Shown: positions 1-4,945 of the stretch, in pieces | Position numbering within the stretch: the first letter of the stretch is position 1 | Layout: each line of letters opens with the position of its first letter | Assembly (NCBI GenBank): GCA_031388245.1 | Contig: JANNED010000098.1 | Location: 1 to 5,966, forward strand | DNA: 5,966 nt | Direction: 5' to 3' | DNA from: JANMDU01 sp031388245 | GTDB taxonomy: Bacteria; Pseudomonadota; Gammaproteobacteria; Burkholderiales; Burkholderiaceae_C | Program-made: the position numbers and the translations under genes | The notes under the pieces: generated by a model | Databases searched by the model: none | The model's input: only the letters and a program-made list of their open reading frames with translations | What the model was told of the DNA's origin: nothing

Positions 1-192
1 GTGAATGAGCACGACGACAGCATCCTGTGCTGGCTTGCCATCGCGATCCACTACGCTCACTTGCACGGTGCCAGCGAAAGCACTGCATGCAATCCAAGCT
101 GAGAAAATCAAGCCAAGTAAGCACTTAGCCGGCACAGAATATGCATTCAACGCTATTAATTTCATAGTACCCAATTCCATTTTTTTCATCAT
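1..192 (-). CDS. Secreted cupredoxin-like / 'methylamine utilization'-type protein, N-terminal part (cut by window edge)
   Basis: The reading frame is open from an ATG at 192 (or the next codon, ATG at 189) to the left edge, giving 64 codons, so only the N-terminus is visible. A hydrophobic stretch at about residues 24-37 ends in a signal-peptidase-like A-F-A, after which the mature protein begins GTVQVSVVDRDGKP. That pattern, a short beta strand followed by a D-x-D-G-K-P-type turn and an AVV strand, resembles the start of small periplasmic cupredoxin-like proteins often annotated 'methylamine utilization protein', or of carboxypeptidase-regulatory-like beta domains. The copper-binding region, if any, lies outside the window. 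The first ATG overlaps the stop of the haemoglobin gene (ATGATGA context), suggesting translational coupling. An alternative start is the ATG at 165 (residue 10), preceded by a weak purine-rich GGAATTGGG, which would give a more conventional signal peptide. Being a gene is well supported; the family is a moderate-confidence inference. Confidence 0.7.
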   Translation of the reverse strand, partial: MMKKMELGTMKLIALNAYSVPAKCLLGLIFSAWIACSAFAGTVQVSVVDRDGKPAQDAVVVLIH

Positions 193-611
193 TTAACGTT
201 GATGATATCCCGATGCATCGGCGCAAGCAAGGCAAGCATACGATTTTGTGCAGTGAAGGGAATGTCACGCGTGCTCATGCTTTTTTGCAAGACTTCCACC
301 AGCGCATTGAAATTGGCTTTGCTGATATCCATTTCTTTGTGCGCGAGCTTCATATCAGGCCCTTTGTATTGGCATGGGCCACCCGAGACCTGGCACATCT
401 GATTGGCCAAGCTGGCTTTGAACGCTGCGGCATTGGTTTTTTCAAAAAATGGCTGCATGCGTTTGTCAGCAAGCAAATCCTTCAAAAATTCATCCATCAA
501 AGCCGCCATGCCAGCTTGCTCACCGAAGGCTTTATAGAGGCTGTCGTCTGCCTTCGCAGGCAAGGCCACAAAACTGAGGGCAGCGATCACAGCGCAGAGA
601 AAGTTTTTCAT
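189..611 (-). CDS. Exported group 1 truncated haemoglobin
   Basis: This 140-residue protein begins with a clear Sec signal peptide (charged MKN, hydrophobic core, cleavage after A-K-A at residue 21). The mature part of about 119 residues matches the bacterial truncated-globin fold: LYKAFGEQAGM (helix A/B), EFLKDLLAD then FF (helix B/C), the GGP turn at 77-79, and AHKEMDI with the expected proximal haem ligand His91. By eye-alignment to Mycobacterium tuberculosis TrHbN, the distal Tyr B10 is replaced by Leu44 or its neighbour and the E11 Gln is also not conserved. Two cysteines, Cys73 and Cys80 (C-x6-C), flank the GGP turn and could form a disulfide in the periplasm. The start is fixed by AAGGAA five bases upstream. 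It lies 9 bases after the DUF3034 gene and overlaps the next gene. Family knowledge suggests haem-based O2 or NO chemistry; the actual ligand is unknown. Confidence 0.9.
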   Translation of the reverse strand: MKNFLCAVIAALSFVALPAKADDSLYKAFGEQAGMAALMDEFLKDLLADKRMQPFFEKTNAAAFKASLANQMCQVSGGPCQYKGPDMKLAHKEMDISKANFNALVEVLQKSMSTRDIPFTAQNRMLALLAPMHRDIINVK

Positions 612-616
612 ACAAA

Positions 617-622
617 TTCCTT
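617..622 (-). promoter_or_regulatory. Ribosome binding site of the haemoglobin gene
   Basis: AAGGAA on the minus strand lies five bases before the ATG at 611 and overlaps the TAA stop of the upstream DUF3034 gene. Ribosomes ending on DUF3034 therefore finish on the next gene's initiation site, which favours coupled translation. Confidence 0.75.
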
Positions 623-1562
623 AAAAAGCCACTTGGGCAGAGAGATAGGTGCCAGTTTGGCGGCGCTTGGCGGTGGTGGCAGGCACAATTTGGCCTAAAT
701 CCACGTATGCCACTGTGAGTGAAAGATGTTTGCTGGGCTGCCAAGCCACGAAAATGTCTTTCCAATCGCTCGATTTGAGGCCATCGCCAAGGCCAGCAGC
801 ATTACCGGCTTTCTCTAAGCGATTTGACATTTTTCGGTACTCTGCGCCAATGGCCACATCTTTGCGCAGAAGATATGCCACCGAAATTTCGGGCAAGAAT
901 TCATAGCTGTTGCGTGCGCCGCCCAGTGTTGCGCCAAAGCCAAGCAAACCGTTTTGATTGGCCTTGGTAGCTCGCAAGGTGCCGTTGACCAAAATACCTT
1001 GTGCGAGAAAGAGCTTGGTTGCGCTCACATAAAAGTCTGTTCCGCTGCGCTTTGCACCCAGCACACTCAAGGTGGGATCAAGTGCTGTGGAGCCGAGGCT
1101 TTTGCTCTGCACACCCACGGCAATCGCAGGCATCAGGGAATCACTGTCGAGCACGGCATCGCCAGCCACGCGCAGCTTCAGCCCCAAGATATCTTGCTTC
1201 AGGCGCAGGCCGGGTGCGCCGAGCAACACGCCCGTGATGCCTGTATCGAAGTCTTGGTGCGCCACAGAGAGCTCCAATCGCTCATTCCAGCCCACTGCCG
1301 CGCCATAAGTCGTCAAACCATAATCGCGTGTGTTGACACGGGTGGCATGCGCTGTGAATCCAAGCTCACCCTGCGTGGCCAAGCTGCCGATCACGGCCCA
1401 AGGCGTGAGCCCGCCGCCAGCAGCGCCATCGACTGTACTCACGCCGCCCGTGAGCAGCAGCTTTCCATTCTCAGCCAAGGCTGTAGCCGGCACGAATACA
1501 GCACCAGATGCTACAGATAACATAGCAATCAAGCTGCGCAATACAAATTTCTTGTGATGCAT
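621..1562 (-). CDS. DUF3034 family protein, probable outer-membrane beta-barrel
   Basis: The product is 313 residues long. It has a basic N-terminus (MHHKKF), a hydrophobic segment and a signal cleavage site after A-L-A at residue 30. The mature start NGKLLLTGGVSTVDGAAGGG, followed by LTPW, is the glycine-rich hallmark I associate with DUF3034. The rest alternates short amphipathic strands with polar or glycine turns (for example LGFTAHATRV, ISVAYLLRKD, LSLTVAYVDL), and the chain ends in Phe (SAQVAF), the usual C-terminal signature of outer-membrane barrels. No lipobox or catalytic motif is visible. The start is supported by AAAGGA (1568-1573, minus strand) five bases before the ATG. It is the first gene of the minus-strand operon and lies about 25 bases downstream of the predicted transcription start of the minus-facing promoter. 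The family has no established function. Its constant company with an exported globin suggests an envelope role such as passage of a small compound, which is inference. Confidence 0.88.
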   Translation of the reverse strand: MHHKKFVLRSLIAMLSVASGAVFVPATALAENGKLLLTGGVSTVDGAAGGGLTPWAVIGSLATQGELGFTAHATRVNTRDYGLTTYGAAVGWNERLELSVAHQDFDTGITGVLLGAPGLRLKQDILGLKLRVAGDAVLDSDSLMPAIAVGVQSKSLGSTALDPTLSVLGAKRSGTDFYVSATKLFLAQGILVNGTLRATKANQNGLLGFGATLGGARNSYEFLPEISVAYLLRKDVAIGAEYRKMSNRLEKAGNAAGLGDGLKSSDWKDIFVAWQPSKHLSLTVAYVDLGQIVPATTAKRRQTGTYLSAQVAF

Positions 1563-1593
1563 AAAAATCCTTTTTTAAAAAGCTGACCACTTT

Positions 1594-1622
1594 GATACGA
1601 CACAACACTGGCAATGGATTCA
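1594..1622 (-). promoter_or_regulatory. Predicted ECF-type promoter for the DUF3034-haemoglobin operon
   Basis: On the minus strand TGAATC (1622-1617) is followed by exactly 17 bases and then CGTATC (1599-1594). This matches the plus-facing promoter at 1642-1670 in both boxes and in spacer length. Transcription would start near 1587, leaving a leader of about 25 bases that contains the ribosome binding site. The CGTAT-like -10 box is of the type used by ECF sigma factors, unlike the TATAAT of the housekeeping sigma. Prediction from sequence symmetry only. Confidence 0.65.
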
Positions 1623-1647
1623 AACAATTTTAAAAAATATTTGAATC
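1617..1647. repeat. 31-base near-perfect palindrome holding both -35 boxes
   Basis: The outer arms GATTCAAA (1617-1624) and TTTGAATC (1640-1647) are exact inverted copies. The A/T-rich centre continues the symmetry, so 13 of 15 base pairs match around position 1632; the mismatches are 1625/1639 and 1627/1637. Each arm contains the TGAATC box of an outward-facing promoter. The symmetry could simply reflect two back-to-back promoters sharing upstream sequence, or it could also be the binding site of a dimeric regulator. Confidence 0.85.
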
Positions 1648-1670
1648 TTTTGCTCTGCTTCGCTCGTATT
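1642..1670 (+). promoter_or_regulatory. Predicted ECF-type promoter for the ferritin-like / cytochrome / sigma operon
   Basis: TGAATC (1642-1647), a 17-base spacer and CGTATT (1665-1670) mirror the minus-facing promoter in sequence and spacing. Transcription would start near 1676-1678, giving a pyrimidine-rich leader of about 47 bases before the ATG at 1724. Because the operon it would drive includes the ECF sigma gene at 2745, this site would make that sigma factor autoregulated. Other TGAATC copies in the window lack a correctly spaced CGTAT. Confidence 0.68.
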
Positions 1671-1713
1671 GATCAGGTCTGGACAACATTTTTCTTCCCT
1701 TCTCTTTATTTTT

Positions 1714-1717
1714 GGAG
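1714..1717 (+). promoter_or_regulatory. Ribosome binding site deciding the ferritin-like protein start
   Basis: GGAG lies six bases before the ATG at 1724. A longer in-frame option beginning with TTG at 1712 would overlap this site and has no ribosome binding site of its own, so ATG 1724 is chosen. Confidence 0.8.
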
Positions 1718-1723
1718 TTTTTT

Positions 1724-2290
1724 ATGAATATCTCTTCTTCTCGCCGTGGTTTCATGGGCAATACGGGCAAGCTCTCTGCTCTTGGCCTTGCGATGTTGGG
1801 CGGCAATTTGGCCATGGCACAAGGCATGGCAGGCGATGCTGCCAAAGATGCTGGCATCTTGAATGTGGCGCTCGGCCTAGAGCATGAAGCCATCAATGCT
1901 TACCAGCTGGGGGCTTTGAGTGGCCTGTTGCAAAAGCCTGTGCTCGATATTGCCGTGAGCTTTCAATCGCACCACAAAGCACACCGCGACGCTTTGATCG
2001 CCACCATTGAAAAGCTGGGCGGCAAGGCCGTGGCTGAGAAAAAAATCGATGACTACGCCAAAGCTTTGAAAGCCGACACACTCAAAAGCCAAGCTGATGT
2101 GCTCGATTTAGCGGCTCGCTTAGAGCTGGGCGCGACCAATGCTTATTTGGGTGTGATCCCTGCGTTCATGAGCAAAGATTTGGCCAAAGTGGCGGCTCGC
2201 TTGGCAGCTGACGAGACCATGCATTTCACGATTTTGACCAACGCGCTAGGCCGCCCGCTGCCAGCAGGCGCTTTGAGCTTCGGAGCCTGA
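1724..2290 (+). CDS. Tat-exported ferritin-like domain protein
   Basis: The 188-residue product starts with a twin-arginine signal: S-R-R-G-F-M at residues 6-11, a weakly hydrophobic glycine-rich segment, and probable cleavage after A-M-A at 32. The mature part is almost all helical and fits a four-helix ferritin-like bundle. Helix 1 carries LEHEAINAY (Glu53, Glu55), helix 2 SHHKAHRDAL (His83, His84, His87), helix 3 ARLELGATNAY (Glu134) and helix 4 ADETMHFTIL (Glu164, His167). The E-x-x-H in helix 4 and the other acidic and histidine residues are likely metal ligands, by analogy with the diiron ferritin-like superfamily. Helix 2 has H-x-x-x-H where a classical diiron protein has E-x-x-H. Tat export fits a protein that folds around its metal before crossing the membrane. 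It is first in an operon with a cytochrome c and an ECF sigma/anti-sigma pair. Substrate and activity are unknown. Confidence 0.87.
   Translation: MNISSSRRGFMGNTGKLSALGLAMLGGNLAMAQGMAGDAAKDAGILNVALGLEHEAINAYQLGALSGLLQKPVLDIAVSFQSHHKAHRDALIATIEKLGGKAVAEKKIDDYAKALKADTLKSQADVLDLAARLELGATNAYLGVIPAFMSKDLAKVAARLAADETMHFTILTNALGRPLPAGALSFGA
2282..2285 (+). promoter_or_regulatory. Ribosome binding site supporting the GTG start of the cytochrome gene
   Basis: GGAG, inside the last codons of the ferritin-like gene, sits seven bases before GTG at 2293. The alternative ATG at 2305 has no comparable site, so the GTG start is preferred. Confidence 0.6.
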
Positions 2291-2292
2291 AC

Positions 2293-2748
2293 GTGCGCAC
2301 ACGGATGGTGCAGTGCCTGCCTCACAAGGTGGGCTTGGTGCTGAGCTTGACACTTCAAGTGATCGGGCTCAGCGCCTTTTTTACCCACGCTCAGGCTCAG
2401 AGCAGTGCGCCTGAGGCTGTGGCACGCGGTTTGGCCATCTACACCGCCAAATGCAGCGCTTGCCACAGTGTGGAAGACAATCGCGTTGGCCCCGCACATG
2501 CAGGCGTGTTTGGCCGGCGTGTTGGTTTGGCCAAAGACTACGAATACTCTGATGCTTTGAACAAAAGCAAGATCATCTGGAATCGCGCTAATTTAGAGCG
2601 ATGGCTGAGCGATCCAGAAAAAGTCATTCGGGGTCAACGCATGGGCTATCGTTTGGGGCTCGCGCAAGAGCGCTCCGATGTGGTAGCCTATTTGGCTAGT
2701 TTGTCAGCGCCAAAAAACAACGCACTGCCACCGAAAAAAGCACCATGA
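2293..2748 (+). CDS. Secreted class I c-type cytochrome
   Basis: This 151-residue protein has a basic start, a hydrophobic stretch at about 13-30 and a signal cleavage site after A-Q-A at 35. The mature domain is a single-haem class I cytochrome c: CSACH (Cys54, Cys57, His58) binds haem covalently, V-G-P (66-68) followed by HAGVFGRRVG matches the conserved loop after the haem site, and Met117 in GQRMGYRL is the expected axial ligand. The helix DVVAYLASL closes the fold. A short lysine- and proline-rich tail follows. It should act as a periplasmic electron carrier; partners are unknown. The GTG start is chosen over ATG 2305 because of its ribosome binding site. It begins 2 bases after the ferritin-like gene, and its TGA overlaps the ATG of the sigma gene by four bases, so electron transfer to or from the ferritin-like protein is a reasonable inference. 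Confidence 0.92.
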   Translation: MRTRMVQCLPHKVGLVLSLTLQVIGLSAFFTHAQAQSSAPEAVARGLAIYTAKCSACHSVEDNRVGPAHAGVFGRRVGLAKDYEYSDALNKSKIIWNRANLERWLSDPEKVIRGQRMGYRLGLAQERSDVVAYLASLSAPKNNALPPKKAP

Positions 2749-3320
2749 AACCAGCCACCTCCGACGATCAACTTATCGCGTATTTGAAGCAAATCGCAGC
2801 GCAAGACAGTGCAGCCCTGCGCCAGCTCTATGATGCGACCAGCAGCAAGCTCTATGCTATTGCCATGCGCGTGGTGGGCAATGTGGAGCATGCGGAAGAT
2901 GTGTTGCAAGAGGCTTACCTGACCATCTGGCGCATTGCTGGCGATTACAAAGCACCGCTCAGCCCCCCGATGGTGTGGTTGGGCGTGATCGTGCGCAGCC
3001 GAGGCCTCGATTTTTTGCGCAGACGCAAAGCAGAGCGCGCTTTGGCAGGCCAGCCAATTGATGACATGCTGGCCGATACACTGGCTTCCGATCAGGAAAC
3101 GCCGATGGACACTCAAGAGGCCAGCGAGCAAGCTTGGGCTTTACACGAATGCTTGCGCAAAATCGAGGCCAAGCAACGCCAGGTGGTCACGCTGGCGTAC
3201 TTCCGAGATCTCAGCCACAGCGAGCTGGCTATGCAGCTCAAGCTTCCTCTAGGCACCGTGAAAACATGGATGAGGCGCGGCTTGGATCAACTGCGCACTT
3301 GTATGAACCGTTTTGCCTGA
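2745..3320 (+). CDS. ECF-type (group 4) RNA polymerase sigma factor
   Basis: The 191-residue protein has the two ECF domains and lacks the extra regions of housekeeping sigmas. Region 2 covers about 24-95, with the core-binding and -10-reading segment HAEDVLQEAYLTIWR and the basic FLRRRKAER after it. Region 4 covers about 132-183 and ends in a helix-turn-helix, LSHSELAMQLKLPLGTVKTW, which reads the -35 box. The linker at about 102-130 is acidic. The ATG overlaps the cytochrome stop (ATGA), and no good ribosome binding site precedes it, so translation is probably coupled to the cytochrome. The gene directly downstream encodes its likely anti-sigma factor. Pairing with an RskA-like partner places it near the SigK-like ECF sigmas, but I cannot assign an ECF group by eye. 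The twin promoters at 1594-1670 are its best candidate targets. Confidence 0.93.
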   Translation: MKPATSDDQLIAYLKQIAAQDSAALRQLYDATSSKLYAIAMRVVGNVEHAEDVLQEAYLTIWRIAGDYKAPLSPPMVWLGVIVRSRGLDFLRRRKAERALAGQPIDDMLADTLASDQETPMDTQEASEQAWALHECLRKIEAKQRQVVTLAYFRDLSHSELAMQLKLPLGTVKTWMRRGLDQLRTCMNRFA

Positions 3321-3329
3321 GCTACCACC

Positions 3330-4139
3330 ATGAACATTGCTCAATATCCCGATCTTCTTGATCAACTCGCAGCCCGCAACGCTGTAGGCGCTTTGCGAGG
3401 CGGCGCACGCCGGCGTTTGGAGGCGCACTCGCGCCAAAGCGCTCTCGTGCGTGCTCGAATTTTGCTTTGGCAAGAAAGGATGGCCTCTATGATGGAACTG
3501 CCCTTATCCACCACATCTTCAGCCACACCCTCCCCCAATGTCTGGAAACGCATCGAAAACAGCTTACAAAGCTTGCCCACGCGGGTGATGCAATCCTCGC
3601 CGCTGCTCTTGCAGCTGCAAAACAGCATGGATCGCCTCACCAAGCATTTGGCTTGGTGGCGTGCCGGCGCTGCATTGGCTGGAATCACTGCTGTCGTTGG
3701 TGGCTTGGTTTCGCTACAAAGCACACAAAGCAACGAGCTGCGCGGCCAGCAAATCGCGCAGCTTGAAAAGCAGCTCCAGCAACAAACTGCGCAGCAGCAA
3801 GTGCAATATGTGGCGGTGCTGGCGGATGAAAAATCCAATGCCTCTGTGCTGGTGACCTTTGATCCGGGCAAGAATCGCTTGGTGTTGCAGCGTGTCGGCG
3901 GCTACACCGAAGCCGCTGATAAATCGCTACAGTTGTGGGCCTTGCCGCCGGGTCAAGCACCGCAATCACTGGGCGTGATGGGCGGCGACAAGGTGCTCAA
4001 ACTCACGGCGGCTGAGGCTCAAATCCGCAATGCGCCTACCTTAGCGATCAGCTTAGAGCCTAAGGGCGGCGTGCCCAGCAGCACTGGGCCTACTGGGCCC
4101 GTGCTCTTCAAAGGCGCTTTGCTGCAAACTGTGTTGTAG
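3330..4139 (+). CDS. RskA-type membrane-anchored anti-sigma factor
   Basis: The product has 269 residues. The N-terminal cytoplasmic part (1-107) contains LAARNAVGALRGGARRRLEAH and LLWQERM, the pattern of RskA-like anti-sigma domains. There is no H-x3-C-x2-C, so this is not a zinc anti-sigma factor. One membrane segment lies at about 109-130, flanked by WWR. A glutamine-rich, probably coiled stretch (136-159) follows, then a periplasmic domain (160-269) matching the RskA C-terminal fold: YVAVLAD, SVLVTFDPGKNRL, LQLWALPPGQAPQSLG and LAISLEPKGG-x2-S-x2-GPTGPVLFKG. It should hold the sigma factor at the membrane and release it after an envelope signal, in known relatives by regulated proteolysis. 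It follows the sigma gene by 9 bases and ends the operon. No strong ribosome binding site precedes its ATG. Confidence 0.9.
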   Translation: MNIAQYPDLLDQLAARNAVGALRGGARRRLEAHSRQSALVRARILLWQERMASMMELPLSTTSSATPSPNVWKRIENSLQSLPTRVMQSSPLLLQLQNSMDRLTKHLAWWRAGAALAGITAVVGGLVSLQSTQSNELRGQQIAQLEKQLQQQTAQQQVQYVAVLADEKSNASVLVTFDPGKNRLVLQRVGGYTEAADKSLQLWALPPGQAPQSLGVMGGDKVLKLTAAEAQIRNAPTLAISLEPKGGVPSSTGPTGPVLFKGALLQTVL

Positions 4140-4164
4140 TGAGCAGGCAGGTCTTTCAGCAGTT

Positions 4165-4920
4165 CTACGATGCAGGCACAGGCAATGCTGGCCGTGGCAA
4201 AGGTTTTGCAGGGGGTTTCTTACGGCTGCTTTCCCGCTCTTGCGCCTTTTTCTGACGCCGAGCCGCTTCTGTTTCTCGTGCTAAAGCTTGCTCGCGGTGT
4301 CTGGCCAGCTTGGCCGCATCAATCGCTTTGGATTTGTCTGGTTTCTGCGCTCTGGGCTTGCCTTGCTGTGAAGACGAGACGCTGGCTGAACTGATCACAC
4401 TGGCCTGTGAATCCTGAGGCAGTACCGGGGCAACACGGCTCGCACCTTCTGTTATCTTCACGCTGCGGTCGGTTTCGCGGGCAATGCGAGAGGCCTCGCG
4501 GCGCTCTGAAGCCGCGATGGCCTTGCCTCTGCGCTCAGCGAGATTTTGCTGTGCTTGCGGTGAATTTCTCTCATCCATCGCACGCTGCCGATCTGCCGCT
4601 GCACGCTTGCGCTGCACATCGTTGAGCGCCACCTCTTGACGCTTGAGATCACGCATTTTTTCATTGTGTTCGTCACGTGCCTCATTCAAGCAAGGTGTGA
4701 CAGCAAGCTTCTGATAACAGGCTTGGCGCTGTAGCTCCAAGCGCTGCTTGAGCTGCGAACGCTCGCGCCCGATGCGCAGGCGCTCAGCTTGTTCCGAGGC
4801 AACATCATCAGAATTTTGAACGCTATTTTGAGCTATCGCCGGCATCGAAATTGAATACATTGCTATCAATAGAAGAGCAGCGTAAAAAAGCTGAGCGGAG
4901 GATATGAATCGCTGAATCAT
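4165..4920 (-). CDS. Secreted coiled-coil protein of unknown function, downstream of zapE
   Basis: The 251-residue product starts with a signal peptide: a hydrophobic core at 11-25 and cleavage after A-I-A at 30. Residues 43-160 are highly charged and rich in Arg, Glu, Gln and Ala with heptad-like spacing, predicting a long coiled coil. The most family-like stretch is Cys68 to Cys77 followed by EKMRDLKRQEVALND and QRKRAAADRQR; the two cysteines could form a disulfide after export. Residues 165-195 are Ser/Gln-rich and probably disordered. A second charged helix (200-235) and a basic proline-rich tail (236-251) follow. I recall proteins of this kind beside zapE in Burkholderiales but know no function. 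The frame is stopped just upstream (TGA), so ATG 4920 is the earliest start; no clear ribosome binding site precedes it. The 25-base gap to zapE suggests one operon. Confidence 0.85.
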   Translation of the reverse strand: MIQRFISSAQLFYAALLLIAMYSISMPAIAQNSVQNSDDVASEQAERLRIGRERSQLKQRLELQRQACYQKLAVTPCLNEARDEHNEKMRDLKRQEVALNDVQRKRAAADRQRAMDERNSPQAQQNLAERRGKAIAASERREASRIARETDRSVKITEGASRVAPVLPQDSQASVISSASVSSSQQGKPRAQKPDKSKAIDAAKLARHREQALARETEAARRQKKAQERESSRKKPPAKPLPRPALPVPAS

Positions 4921-4945
4921 GGCATCAATGTATCAGATGACCGAA

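Noticed and set aside
146..166. AT-rich AACGCTATTAATTTCATAG segment, considered as a degenerate dispersed intergenic repeat, with a similar AACGCTATTTTGAGCTAT near 4818
   Set aside because: Similarity between the two is limited to about nine bases, and both lie in coding sequence for signal-peptide regions.
954..1520. Long open frame on the plus strand antisense to the DUF3034 gene
   Set aside because: The minus-strand protein has a signal peptide, ribosome binding site and family motif, while the antisense frame shows low-complexity Cys/His/Arg-rich sequence with no recognisable fold. The same reasoning removes 213-698, 3362-3871 and 5201-5701.
4084..4101. GGGCC-loop-GGGCCC hairpin near the end of the operon, considered as a terminator
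   Set aside because: It lies inside the anti-sigma coding sequence, is explained by the repeated T-G-P residues, and has no T tract after it.
4137..4170. Possible bidirectional terminator in the 25-base gap between the convergent genes
   Set aside because: Only a weak stem (TTGTAG with CTACGA, one wobble) with a long loop and no T run can be drawn.
4905..4934. TGAATC at 4905 followed after 18 bases by TGTATC, considered as a third ECF promoter
   Set aside because: The spacer and the -10 box differ from the matched pair, and it would transcribe antisense into zapE. Further TGAATC copies at 1355, 4408 and 4913 also lack CGTAT at 17 bases.
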